The notes below the pieces were generated by a model, which was given only the letters and a program-made list of their open reading frames with translations, did no database searches and had not been told where the DNA came from. The translations under genes and the position numbers were made by a program. A stretch of 64,000 nt of DNA. Origin: CAIKMD01 sp963729935. GTDB lineage: Bacteria > Pseudomonadota > Alphaproteobacteria > ATCC43930 > CGMCC-115725. The stretch's first letter is position 1. Each line of letters starts with the position of its first letter. This document shows positions 16,015 through 23,777 of the stretch, piece after piece. The DNA is taken from assembly GCA_963729935.1 (NCBI GenBank), contig CAVSPW010000002.1:372001-436000 (forward strand), written 5' to 3'.

Positions 16015-17265
16015 TTACGCTCCGGGCGCCGCAGCCTCGATGTTTTTTGTCGACCGGGCGGCGCCGCCCGATCGCGCGTTGCGCCCACTCAAGAACTGTT
16101 TGATGTTGCGCGTCGCCTGACGCAAACGCTGCCGGTTTTCGACCAGAGCGATGCGCACGTAATTCTCGCCGTATTCGCCGAATCCTGCGCCGGGCGCAAC
16201 CGCGACATTGGCTTGCTCGAGCAGCAGTTTCGAGAAGGCCAGGCTGCCAAGTTCGCGAAACGCCGGCGGAACCGGAGCCCAGGCGAACATGGTGGCGGGC
16301 GGGCTCGGGATGTCCCAGCCGGCCTGGTGCAAGCCTTCGACCAGGACGTCGCGCCGCGCCTTATAGCGGTCGCGAATCTCGCCGATGCATTCCTGCGGTC
16401 CGTTGAGTGCCGCGGTCGCAGCCACCTGGATCGGCGTGAAGGCGCCATAATCGAGATAGGATTTGACGCGCCCCAACGCCCCGATCAGGCGCGGATTGCC
16501 GACCGCGAAACCGATGCGCCAGCCCGCCATCGAATAGGTCTTGCTGAGCGAGGTGAACTCGACGGCGATCTCCTTGGCGCCGGGCACCTGCAGCACGGAA
16601 GGCGGCGGGTTGCCGTCGAAATAAATCTCGGCATAAGCGAGATCGGAGAGCAGCCAAATATTGCTCTTGCGGCAGAAATCGACGAGCTCGGCGTAAAAGG
16701 CGAGATCGACGACCTGGGCGGTGGGATTGGCCGGAAAATTGATGACGAGCGCGAGCGGCGCCGGGATGCTGGAGGCAGCCGCCTTCTTGAGCTCGGCCAT
16801 GAAGTCGATGCCCGGTCCGATCGGCACATGGCGCACCGAAGCGCCGGCGATGATGAAGCCGAAGGAGTGGATCGGATAGGTCGGATTGGGCGCCAAGATG
16901 ATGTCGCCCGGCGCGGTGATCGCCTGGGCGAGATTGGCGAGCCCTTCCTTCGAGCCCAGGGTGACGATGACTTCGCGCTCGGGATCGAGATCGACTTGAA
17001 AGCGGCGCGCGTAATAGGCTGCCTGCGCGCGGCGCAAGCCGGCGATGCCGCGCGACGCGGAATACCCATGGGCGCGCGGATTCTGCACCGTCTCGATCAG
17101 CTTCTTGACGATGTGATCCGGCGTCGCGCCGTCGGGATTCCCCATGCCGAGATCGATGACGTCGCGGCCGGCCGCGCGCGCCTTCGCCTTGAGCGCATTG
17201 ACCTCGGCGAAGACATAAGGCGGCAGCCTTTTGATGCGATAGAATTCTTCTTGCATGCTGACCAT
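16015..17265 (-). CDS. Class I/II PLP aminotransferase, AlaC/LL-DAP-aminotransferase-like
   Basis: 416 residues from MVSMQEEFYRIKRLPPYVF at 17265 (second Met three codons on). Fold-type I motifs: DLGMGNPDGATPDHIVKKL, YSASRGIAGLRRAQAAYY, the VINFPANPTAQVVD Asn box, LLSDLAYAEIYFDG, and SLSKTYSMAGWRIGFAVGN with the PLP-binding Lys. This set fits the AlaC/alanine-glutamate transaminase group (often misnamed LL-diaminopimelate aminotransferase). Expected reaction: amino transfer between alanine and 2-oxoglutarate or a related amino acid. It stands alone, with a long gap upstream to the divergent VOC gene. Confidence 0.9.
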   Translation of the reverse strand: MVSMQEEFYRIKRLPPYVFAEVNALKAKARAAGRDVIDLGMGNPDGATPDHIVKKLIETVQNPRAHGYSASRGIAGLRRAQAAYYARRFQVDLDPEREVIVTLGSKEGLANLAQAITAPGDIILAPNPTYPIHSFGFIIAGASVRHVPIGPGIDFMAELKKAAASSIPAPLALVINFPANPTAQVVDLAFYAELVDFCRKSNIWLLSDLAYAEIYFDGNPPPSVLQVPGAKEIAVEFTSLSKTYSMAGWRIGFAVGNPRLIGALGRVKSYLDYGAFTPIQVAATAALNGPQECIGEIRDRYKARRDVLVEGLHQAGWDIPSPPATMFAWAPVPPAFRELGSLAFSKLLLEQANVAVAPGAGFGEYGENYVRIALVENRQRLRQATRNIKQFLSGRNARSGGAARSTKNIEAAAPGA

Positions 17266-17768
17266 CGGAGCGAAATGACGGTTCCATTCTAAAGCGCCGC
17301 GAGGCGCGAAGCGAGAGGAAGCCCGCCAATGCCCCAGAATTGGCGCAATGACGGCCGCACCTCCGACGACAAGAGCGAAGGGAGGGACGTCGCCGCCGCC
17401 TCGGCCCGATCCGAGCAATCACCTGAGCCCGATCGCCATCCATTTCCATCGCCCGGGCATGGTGGCCGCCTTGTCCCTCGATGACCCGGCAAAAGGCGAT
17501 TTCACCCGCATCAGCCCTGCGACGCAGCCGTGCGCCAGGCACCGCGAGCGCCCGACATTGCCACGCCGGATTTCATTCTAAGCATTTGATATAACTATAA
17601 TATTAATAGAGACAGCGTCTCAGCCCGATTCCATTCGAGCTCGGCCTGAGTTGGTAGGCATGGTTCGGCATTCGCGCAGGCGGCCAGAAGAGGTATCCTG
17701 ACCGGGTAAAAATCAGCAAAGCCAGGCGCCCGCAGAGGCCTTGGGCAGCGCATCGAGGGAGGGTCATC
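17266..17768. other. 503-base intergenic region with a promoter-like AT patch
   Basis: No convincing gene: the open frames here lack family motifs and ribosome binding sites. Bases 17571-17610 are strikingly AT-rich against the GC-rich surroundings and contain a perfect TATAAT at 17596-17601, pointing toward the VOC gene at 17769. No good -35 box sits 17 bases upstream, so an activator or alternative sigma factor may be needed. TTCCATTC occurs at 17282 and 17630. The remaining sequence is ordinary GC-rich spacer shared with the divergent aminotransferase. Confidence 0.4.
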
Positions 17769-19004
17769 ATGGGATCCGTGCAGGAAACGGTTGCGGGCAG
17801 TTACGATGTCGGCGGCGTGCGCCTCGAGCGCCCCTTCCAGGTGCTGCGCCTCGGGCATTTCGGCTTCAACGTCCGAGATCAGGAAAGCGCACTGCGCTTC
17901 TACAGTGATCTTCTCGGCCTTCCCGTCACGGATACGCGAGATTTCGGCCAGCAATTCAAACTAACGAGCCCGACCGGCCAGGACCCAAACGGATATTTCC
18001 TGCGCGTCGGCGCCGATCACCATTCGGTCGTGCTGTTCCCGCATTGGACGGCGATGGCGTCTCCAGCGTCCAAGCATGAGGGCACGCACTGGATCAGCCA
18101 CATCGCGTGGCAGGTCGGAACCTTGCGCGAGGTCACCGAGGGCCGGCGGTGGCTCACGGAAAAACAGGTTCGCATCGCGCGGCCCGGCGGCCGCGACGCG
18201 CGGGGCGCCAATTGGAACTTCACCGTGCGCGACGCGGATTTCATTTCAAACGAGATCTATTACGGCATGGACCAGATCGGTTGGGACGGCGTCTCGAAAC
18301 CGGTGCCGATCTGTCCCGAGGGCGACCCGCTCCCGCCGCTCGACGGGACGGCCCAGCCCGATTTTCCGATGGCCCGCAAAGCGATCGAAGACGGGCTCGA
18401 TCTGCGCCAAGGTCTCCATCAGCGCCCGTTCGGCGATCCTCGATACGAGGTCGGCGGCGTCATGTTGCCGCGGCCCTTCCGCATCATCCGCAACGGCCCG
18501 ATCCGCATCTTCGCGCGCGATGTCGAAGCGGCGACAAACTTCTATGCCGAAACCATGGGATTGAGCGTGACGGAGGAGATCCATTGGCACGGTCATCGCG
18601 CGGTGTTCTTGCGCGCGAACACCGAACACCACACGATCGCGCTCTATCCGCTCGCGCTACGCGCGGAGCTGGGCCTGCGCGCCGATTCGATCTGCATGGC
18701 CTATGGGATGCAGGTCGGAAGCTATCGTCAGCTCAAGGATGCGATCGCGTTCCTCGAAAGAGCCGGCACAACCGTCAAATATCTGCCGCCCGAACTCTTT
18801 CCCGGGATCGATTATTCGGCTTTCGCGCTCGACCCGGATGGCCATGCTATCCAGCTTTATTACTACATGGAACAGATCGGCTGGGACGGGCGCCCGCGAC
18901 CGGCGGCGCAGCGCCGCAAGATCGACAACGCGAACTGGCCCGACGCGCTTGACGCGCTTTCCGACACTTATCGCGGGCCGGTGTTCCAGGGGCCGCTCGG
19001 GTAG
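17769..19004 (+). CDS. Two-domain VOC (extradiol-dioxygenase-like) protein with internal duplication
   Basis: 411 residues made of two similar halves: YDVGGVRLERPFQVLR / YEVGGVMLPRPFRIIR at 12 and 226, and YYGMDQIGWDG / YYYMEQIGWDG at 164 and 364. In the first half the 2-His-1-carboxylate triad of class I extradiol dioxygenases is recognisable: H30 (LGHFGFNV), H111 (ISHIAWQV), E162 (NEIYYGM), with the second-shell HH at 84-85. In the second half the equivalent positions are P244, A311 and Q362, although HH 287-288 remains. So the N-terminal half probably binds Fe(II) and the C-terminal half is structural; in BphC-type enzymes it is the C-terminal half that is catalytic. Likely ring-cleaving dioxygenase or related VOC enzyme, substrate unknown. 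Confidence 0.82.
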   Translation: MGSVQETVAGSYDVGGVRLERPFQVLRLGHFGFNVRDQESALRFYSDLLGLPVTDTRDFGQQFKLTSPTGQDPNGYFLRVGADHHSVVLFPHWTAMASPASKHEGTHWISHIAWQVGTLREVTEGRRWLTEKQVRIARPGGRDARGANWNFTVRDADFISNEIYYGMDQIGWDGVSKPVPICPEGDPLPPLDGTAQPDFPMARKAIEDGLDLRQGLHQRPFGDPRYEVGGVMLPRPFRIIRNGPIRIFARDVEAATNFYAETMGLSVTEEIHWHGHRAVFLRANTEHHTIALYPLALRAELGLRADSICMAYGMQVGSYRQLKDAIAFLERAGTTVKYLPPELFPGIDYSAFALDPDGHAIQLYYYMEQIGWDGRPRPAAQRRKIDNANWPDALDALSDTYRGPVFQGPLG

Positions 19005-19154
19005 AGAGTTCTGGCCAAGCGTACCGCTTTTCGCGGCGGGACACGCGGCTCCATCATGCGGGGCAGAGCAAGGCCCGATCCCGGCCGATCGGATCATGCT
19101 CGAACGTTTCCCGGCACGACGAAGAGCCGCAACGGCTGCAGGAGGCAGATATTA

Positions 19155-19205
19155 ATGGCATTGCCGGAAGCGGCCGAATATTGGCCGAGATCTCAACTCT
19201 ATTAA
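19155..19205 (+). CDS. Possible 16-residue peptide ORF with a strong ribosome binding site
   Basis: ATG at 19155 follows AGGAGG (19140-19145) at ideal spacing and encodes MALPEAAEYWPRSQLY, then TAA. It sits at the start of the AT-rich intergenic region, just before two palindromes. It could be a leader peptide or a chance ORF. No homologue is recognised. Confidence 0.2.
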   Translation: MALPEAAEYWPRSQLY

Positions 19206-19209
19206 TCAT

Positions 19210-19226
19210 ATTGTTCAATGAACAAT
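19210..19226. promoter_or_regulatory. 17-bp perfect palindrome, operator-like
   Basis: ATTGTTCAATGAACAAT is a perfect inverted repeat (8-base arms, one central base). Its form resembles operators of MarR/TetR-type dimeric regulators. It lies in an AT-rich stretch about 380 bases before the chemoreceptor gene and next to a second inverted repeat. No regulator gene is adjacent, so the binding protein is unknown. Confidence 0.5.
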
Positions 19227-19253
19227 ACATCTATTTGTAAGTGTATAGATGTA
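19226..19253. repeat. Inverted repeat with 9-bp arms
   Basis: TACATCTAT (19226-19234) and ATAGATGTA (19245-19253) are exact reverse complements separated by ten bases. It directly abuts the 17-bp palindrome. It could be a second operator or an RNA hairpin. A GTG with AGGAGA before it follows immediately (19267), but the resulting 20-codon frame has no other support. Confidence 0.45.
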
Positions 19254-19430
19254 GGAGAGCAAGTCGGTGTCTGTATTGGTAAGAGCACGATACGGGCTCA
19301 TGCTTCACCCATTGAGTAATTTCTTATGATTTCCCTGCGATAGTTTTTCGCGGCGCCGAACCATTATAGAAACGCGGCGTCATGCAAAGACTCTTAGAAG
19401 AATTCGTTATGACCGACGCACTATTAGAGC

Positions 19431-19595
19431 ATGAAACTTCTTGGGGAATTTGGGATCCCCGTCGTTATTCCAATGGCCGTCGCCCTTGGAGCCGCTTCGG
19501 GCATGCTGGGCGAGCGCGTCACTGCCACGCTCTCGGTTTTAGGAATTCAACCATCAACAGCGCGGCGCCGTGATTCGGCATACCGCTCACTCTGA
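19431..19595 (+). CDS. Possible 54-residue small membrane protein
   Basis: ATG at 19431 opens a frame that ends at TGA 19593-19595, 12 bases before the chemoreceptor start. Residues about 8-26 (GIPVVIPMAVALGAASGML) form one hydrophobic segment, followed by a basic tail (STARRRDS). No clear ribosome binding site is visible and no family is recognised. It would be co-transcribed with the chemoreceptor. A competing frame (19382-19573) lacks any structure. Weak call. Confidence 0.25.
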   Translation: MKLLGEFGIPVVIPMAVALGAASGMLGERVTATLSVLGIQPSTARRRDSAYRSL

Positions 19596-19607
19596 CAGGA
19601 AACTCGC

Positions 19608-21302
19608 ATGTCCGACATGATCGCCAATCTGCGTATCTGGCAGAAGGCGTTGCTCCCCATAGCGCTGATGTCCTGCGTCGTCATCGGAATCGCGCTCTAC
19701 ATGACGAACGCCATGAGCCGCATCGACGACAATTATTCCGAGCTGATCGGCAAGCAGGCGCAGAGCGCCATCTGGGCTGCGCGCACCAACACGACCTTGA
19801 TCGATCTCGGCCGTGTCGCCTTCAAGACCATCGCCGAGACCGACAACGGCAAGATGCAGGAACTCTTGAAGGAAATGGAGGCCCTCAAGCCCCAATTCGC
19901 CGACCGTATCGCGAAGATGCGCAACGGCATGTCGGATCCGGGCCGGCTCGCCAAGCTCGCCGAGGTCGAACGCCAATTCGGCGAGGCTTATGCCGCCGCG
20001 CACGACGCCGCCACTTTCAGCATCGCCAATAAGAACGAGGACGCGATGGGGGTGATGGGCAAGCGCTTCACCCCGGCGATGAACAAGGCGCGCCCCGATT
20101 TGCGCCAGATCGTCGAGCAACTCATCACTAAGATGGAGAACCGATCGGACGCGCTCAGCGGCGAGACCAATTCGACGCGGTACATGTCGCTCGCGGTTCT
20201 GGCCGTCAGCGTCCTGATCAGCGGCGCGCTCGGCATCTGGATCGCGATGAGCGGCCTGGTCGGCCCGATCGCCCGCCTGACGGAATCGATGCGCCGCCTC
20301 GCGGAGCGCGATTGGAATGTCGTGGTTCCGGGCACAAGGCGAAAGGACGAGTTGGGCGCGATGGCGATGACCGTTGACGTGTTCAAGAAGAACGGCATCG
20401 AGGCCGACCGTCTCAAGGCCGCGCAGGAAGCGGAAGAGGTCAAGAAAGAGAAGCGCACGCAGGCGGTCGAGCATCTGATCGGCAAATTCGATATCGACGT
20501 CAAAGGCGTCGTCGACGCCGTCTCCTCGGCGGGAACCGAGCTGCAAGCCTCGGCCCAATCGATGGCCGGGACGGCCGAGGAAACCTCGCGCCAATCGACC
20601 GCCGTCGCCGCGGCCTCCGAACAGGCTTCGACCAACGTCCAGACCGTCGCCTCGGCGACGGAAGAGCTGACCAGCTCGGTCGCGGAGATCAGCCGGCAGG
20701 TCAGCGAATCGGCCCGGATCTGCGCCGAGGCCGTCAGCGAGGCGGCGGATGCCCAAAAAACCATGCAGGGCATGGCGGAAATGGGACAGAAGATCGGCGC
20801 CGTCGTGACGATGATCAACGACATCGCCAGCCAGACCAACCTCCTGGCGCTCAACGCGACGATCGAGGCCGCGCGCGCCGGCGAGGCGGGCAAGGGCTTC
20901 GCGGTGGTCGCGTCGGAAGTCAAATCGCTCGCCAGCCAGACCGCCAAGGCGACCGAGGAGATCAGCGCGCAGATCGCCGGCGTTCAGACGGCGAGCGCCG
21001 AATCGGTCAAGGCGATCGAGGCCATCTCGGGCACGATCAACCGGGTCAGCGAGATCGCGACCACGATCGCCTCCGCGGTCGAGGAGCAGGGCGCCGCGAC
21101 CAAGGAGATCGCGCGCAACGTCCAGGAGGCGGCGCAGGGGACGAACGAGGTTTCCTCGAACATCGGCGGCGTGTCGCAGGCGGCCTCGCAAACCGGATCG
21201 GCCGCGACTCAGGTGCTGGGCGCCGCGGGCGAACTCTCGAAGCAATCGGAAGTGCTTCGCCGCCAGGTCGATCAGTTTCTGGCCGACATCAGAGCAGCGT
21301 GA
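19608..21302 (+). CDS. Methyl-accepting chemotaxis protein
   Basis: 564 residues. TM1 is about residues 14-33 (ALLPIALMSCVVIGIALYM); a periplasmic helical sensor domain of about 155 residues follows, then TM2 near 190-210 (LAVLAVSVLISGALGIWIAM), a HAMP domain (GPIARLTESMRRLAERDW ... RRKDELGAMAMTVDVFKKN) and a long coiled-coil signalling domain. The tip hairpin around INDIASQTNLLALNATIEAA and GEAGKGFAVVASEVKSLA is canonical. There is no C-terminal CheR-docking pentapeptide (it ends DQFLADIRAA). The sensor resembles four-helix-bundle type domains; ligand unknown. No che genes are adjacent, so it is an orphan receptor. Confidence 0.94.
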   Translation: MSDMIANLRIWQKALLPIALMSCVVIGIALYMTNAMSRIDDNYSELIGKQAQSAIWAARTNTTLIDLGRVAFKTIAETDNGKMQELLKEMEALKPQFADRIAKMRNGMSDPGRLAKLAEVERQFGEAYAAAHDAATFSIANKNEDAMGVMGKRFTPAMNKARPDLRQIVEQLITKMENRSDALSGETNSTRYMSLAVLAVSVLISGALGIWIAMSGLVGPIARLTESMRRLAERDWNVVVPGTRRKDELGAMAMTVDVFKKNGIEADRLKAAQEAEEVKKEKRTQAVEHLIGKFDIDVKGVVDAVSSAGTELQASAQSMAGTAEETSRQSTAVAAASEQASTNVQTVASATEELTSSVAEISRQVSESARICAEAVSEAADAQKTMQGMAEMGQKIGAVVTMINDIASQTNLLALNATIEAARAGEAGKGFAVVASEVKSLASQTAKATEEISAQIAGVQTASAESVKAIEAISGTINRVSEIATTIASAVEEQGAATKEIARNVQEAAQGTNEVSSNIGGVSQAASQTGSAATQVLGAAGELSKQSEVLRRQVDQFLADIRAA

Positions 21303-21342
21303 GGAATCCGAAAGATCCGCGTCGTCCAAAGTTGGCGCCGGC

Positions 21343-21366
21343 CGCTCCGCCCGAAAGGGCGGAGCG
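21343..21366 (+). terminator. Stem-loop after the chemoreceptor gene
   Basis: CGCTCCGCCC (21343-21352), a GAAA tetraloop and GGGCGGAGCG (21357-21366) form a 10-bp perfect GC stem 40 bases after the stop codon. No T-run follows, so it may act as a mRNA-stabilising hairpin or a weak terminator. Confidence 0.45.
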
Positions 21367-21439
21367 ACCGCCATGCGAGATCGGCCGCGCGCGGCGCGGG
21401 TGACCTCGCGGATAACAAAGACCGGTTGCCGGAGTGAAG

Positions 21440-21514
21440 TGGTGGGCGCTAGAGGGATTGAACCTCTGACCCCTTCCATGTCAAGGAAGTGCTCTCCCGC
21501 TGAGCTAAGCGCCC
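21440..21514 (-). tRNA. tRNA-Val (GAC anticodon)
   Basis: Read on the reverse strand, the sequence starts GGGCGCTTAGCTCAGCGGGA and folds as a full cloverleaf: 7-bp acceptor (GGGCGCT with AGCGCCC), D stem GCTC/GAGC, anticodon stem CTTCC/GGAAG with loop TTGACAT (anticodon GAC at 21480-21482), T stem AGAGG/CCTCT with loop TTCAATC. The CCA end is encoded (21440-21442). It reads GUC valine codons. CpdR is encoded just upstream on the same strand. Confidence 0.97.
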
Positions 21515-21589
21515 TTTTTAAACGTTCGGCGGTTTAACCCAATTCACCGCGCAAGACAAGATCGCCCGGGCCCGTCCCCCCGGCCCCGC

Positions 21590-21949
21590 TCAAGCGGCGA
21601 GAACGCGTTCGATCTCGGTCACGAGCTGGCGCAGATGGAACGGCTTTTCCAGCACCGTGGCCTCGGTCGCCATCTGGCGCGCCTCGCGCAAGGCGACGGC
21701 GGCGAAACCGGTGATGAAGATCACGCGCAGATGAGGCCACAAGTCGCAAGCGCGTCGCGCCAGCTCGATGCCGTCGAGGCCGGGCATGACCACGTCGGCG
21801 AGCAGAAGATCGACCGGATGTTCGTTCATCCGGGTCAGCGCGGCTTCGCCGTTAGGGTAATCGTTCACGTCATGGCCGGCGCGACGCAGGGCACGCGCGA
21901 GAAAGAAGCGCAGATTGTCGTCGTCCTCGGCAAGAATGATTCGGGCCAT
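21590..21949 (-). CDS. cpdR: CpdR-type single-domain response regulator
   Basis: 119 residues from MARIILAEDDDNLRFFL at 21949; it consists of a receiver domain only. Phospho-acceptor Asp is in LLLADVVMPGLDG (about residue 51), the acidic pocket is AEDDD (8-12), the switch Thr/Ser region is RVIFITGFAA and the Lys is in TVLEKPFHLRQL. The NLRFFLARALRRAGHDV helix is characteristic of CpdR. In Caulobacter, unphosphorylated CpdR primes the ClpXP protease for cell-cycle substrates such as CtrA. Position next to tRNA-Val and opposite hutG is seen in other alphaproteobacteria. Confidence 0.9.
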   Translation of the reverse strand: MARIILAEDDDNLRFFLARALRRAGHDVNDYPNGEAALTRMNEHPVDLLLADVVMPGLDGIELARRACDLWPHLRVIFITGFAAVALREARQMATEATVLEKPFHLRQLVTEIERVLAA

Positions 21950-22088
21950 GCGTGTCCGCCAATATCCTTCTCGAACCTTAGCCGGAAAACTTAACCGGTG
22001 CGAATAAAGGAAGTGTTGATAGAGCTCCGGCATTCACCGGAATCCGCCGGGGATGACAGACCGCCCGGATTGCCTGTAATTTCGCCCC

Positions 22089-22979
22089 ATGGAAGGGCAT
22101 GTGGCACCCATCGCGCCGATCCGACCGGTCGTCGAGGTCGTGGCAACCGGAAGCCAGACGTTACCCTTGGTGCTTGCCTCGCCGCATAGCGGCATGACCT
22201 ACCCGCCCGATTTCCTAGCCGCCTCGCGGCTCGATTCGCTGAGCATCCGGCGCTCGGAAGACAGTTACGTCGATCAAATCTTCGGCGCCGCGCCGCGCTT
22301 GGGTGCGCCCCTGCTGCGGGCGCATTTTGCGCGCGCCTATCTCGACCCAAACCGGGAACCCTTCGAACTCGATCCGGCGATGTTCGAGGACGCGCTCCCC
22401 GATTTCGTCAATTCCCATTCGCCGCGGGTGCGCGTCGGATTGGGCACGATCGCGCGCATCGTCGCGTCAGGCGAAGAAATTTATGCGCGCAAACTGCGAT
22501 TCGCCGAGGCGTTGCAGCGCATCGAGTTCCTCTACCGCCCCTACCACCGCACGCTCGCCCAATTGCTCGAGGCGACGCGCAACCGCTTTGGCTTCTATCT
22601 TTTGCTCGATTGCCATTCCATGCCGTCGACCACCTTGCCGGCGAGCCGGGCCGGGCAACGCGGCCGGGTCGACGTCGTCCTGGGCGATTGCCACGGCACC
22701 TCCTGCGCTTCCATCGTCGCCGATAGGGCGCAGCATTTCCTGATCGACAAAGGATACGCGGTGGCGCGCAACGCGCCCTATGCTGGCGGCTTCACCACGA
22801 CGCATTATGGCAAGCCCGGCGAAGGCGGCCATTGCCTCCAGATCGAGATCGGACGCAGCCTTTACATGGACGAGCGGAGCTATGAGCGCAAACCGTTCTT
22901 TATGCGACTCGCCGCGGATATGCGCGATCTGGCCGCGACCCTCGCCGCGATCGACCCTGCGGCGCTGAGGCCGGCGTGA
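22089..22979 (+). CDS. hutG: N-formylglutamate amidohydrolase
   Basis: 296 residues. Family motifs: LVLASPHSGMTYP (metal His), RRSEDSYVDQIFGAAP, FARAYLDPNREPFELDP, FGFYLLLDCHSMPS, LGDCHGTSCA, RNAPYAGGFTTTHYG and CLQIEIGRSLYMDE, all expected for the Zn-dependent HutG type. It would cleave N-formyl-L-glutamate to glutamate and formate. No other hut gene is nearby; in alphaproteobacteria this gene is commonly paired with cpdR on the opposite strand, as here. Its stop overlaps the GTG of the next gene. Confidence 0.9.
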   Translation: MEGHVAPIAPIRPVVEVVATGSQTLPLVLASPHSGMTYPPDFLAASRLDSLSIRRSEDSYVDQIFGAAPRLGAPLLRAHFARAYLDPNREPFELDPAMFEDALPDFVNSHSPRVRVGLGTIARIVASGEEIYARKLRFAEALQRIEFLYRPYHRTLAQLLEATRNRFGFYLLLDCHSMPSTTLPASRAGQRGRVDVVLGDCHGTSCASIVADRAQHFLIDKGYAVARNAPYAGGFTTTHYGKPGEGGHCLQIEIGRSLYMDERSYERKPFFMRLAADMRDLAATLAAIDPAALRPA

Positions 22980-23527
22980 CCGACGGCGCGGCGGTGGCGG
23001 CGCCGTTCACGCTACGCGCCGCGCTCGAAGCCGATATTCCGGCGATCACTGCGCTCTATGGTCATTACGTGCGCGCATCACTCGCGACTTTCGACACGGT
23101 CGCGCCCTCGGAGGCCGAGATGGCGCAGCGCCGCGGCGACGCACGCGCCGCCGGCCTGCCCTTTCTGGTCGCCGCGGATCGCCGCGGCGAGGCCCTCGGT
23201 TTCGCCTATGCCGGCTATTTCCGCCCGCGCGCGGCCTATCGCTTCACGCTCGAGGATTCGATCTATGTCGCGCCCGAAGTGACGCGGCGCGGCATCGGCC
23301 GGGCGTTGTTGACGCGAATTATCGAGGAGGCGAGCGTAGCCGGCTTCCGTCAGATGATCGCCATGATCGGCGACAGCGCCAACGCCGCGTCGATCGGACT
23401 GCATGAAATGGCCGGGTTCAGCCGGGCCGGACTCTTGCCGGCGGTCGGGTTCAAGCTTGGCCGCTGGATCGATTGCGTCGTGATGCAACGCGCGCTCGGC
23501 CTGGGATCCGCAACGCCGCCGCTCTGA
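22976..23527 (+). CDS. GNAT N-acetyltransferase, phosphinothricin-acetyltransferase-like
   Basis: 183 residues, starting from a GTG that overlaps the hutG stop (GTGA), so translation is coupled. GNAT features: LRAALEADIPAITALYGHYV, an ATFDTVAPSEAEM segment as in Pat/Bar enzymes, the acetyl-CoA loop IYVAPEVTRRGIGRALLTRI (about 97-116), then MIGDSANAASIGLHEMAGF and GFKLGRWIDCVVMQRAL. The group acetylates free amines such as phosphinothricin or methionine derivatives; the natural substrate is not predictable. Confidence 0.88.
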   Translation: MTDGAAVAAPFTLRAALEADIPAITALYGHYVRASLATFDTVAPSEAEMAQRRGDARAAGLPFLVAADRRGEALGFAYAGYFRPRAAYRFTLEDSIYVAPEVTRRGIGRALLTRIIEEASVAGFRQMIAMIGDSANAASIGLHEMAGFSRAGLLPAVGFKLGRWIDCVVMQRALGLGSATPPL

Positions 23528-23544
23528 TCTTCGAGAAAGAAAAA

Positions 23545-23566
23545 GGGCCGCGCCGAAGCGCGGCCC
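23545..23566 (-). terminator. Rho-independent terminator, reverse strand
   Basis: GGGCCGCGC (23545-23553), CGAA loop and GCGCGGCCC (23558-23566) form a 9-bp perfect stem. On the reverse strand it is followed by TTTTTCTTTC, a good terminator tail; on the forward strand it has no T-run. It therefore ends leftward transcription from 23.6-24.9 kb and may also stop the GNAT transcript weakly. Confidence 0.75.
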
Positions 23567-23604
23567 AAGTTTAGGGAGGAAACGCCTAGAAGACGTACGG
23601 CAGG

Positions 23605-23712
23605 TCATCGGGCGACGACCAATGCCGCAATGCACAATATGATGTCCGCGCACTGCCGAATCAACGGCAAAATCGCGCCTGGAAAAATTATTTTCTCCCC
23701 CTTTTCAGCCAT
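23605..23712 (-). CDS. Possible 35-residue membrane peptide before a terminator
   Basis: Reverse-strand ATG at 23712 opens 35 codons ending at TGA 23605-23607, about 38 bases before an intrinsic terminator. The product starts MAEKGEKIIFPG and its second half is hydrophobic (ADIILCIAALVVAR), so a single short membrane helix is plausible. The upstream GGGGC is only a weak ribosome binding site. The terminator in this direction implies that something is transcribed here; this is the best candidate besides read-through from the CoA-transferase. No family is recognised. Confidence 0.3.
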   Translation of the reverse strand: MAEKGEKIIFPGAILPLIRQCADIILCIAALVVAR

Positions 23713-23777
23713 GATTGCCCCATGCTCTAAGTGGCTATGGTGCAACGCACAAACGTGCTGCGGCGCAATGTCGCAGC

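Noticed and set aside
19267..19329. GTG-started 20-codon ORF after AGGAGA
   Set aside because: Possible start signal, but no conserved feature and the message would begin inside the inverted repeat; not enough to call.
19587..21479. 630-codon reverse frame over the chemoreceptor
   Set aside because: Mirror of the strongly supported MCP coding frame; Arg/Gly-rich, no domain.
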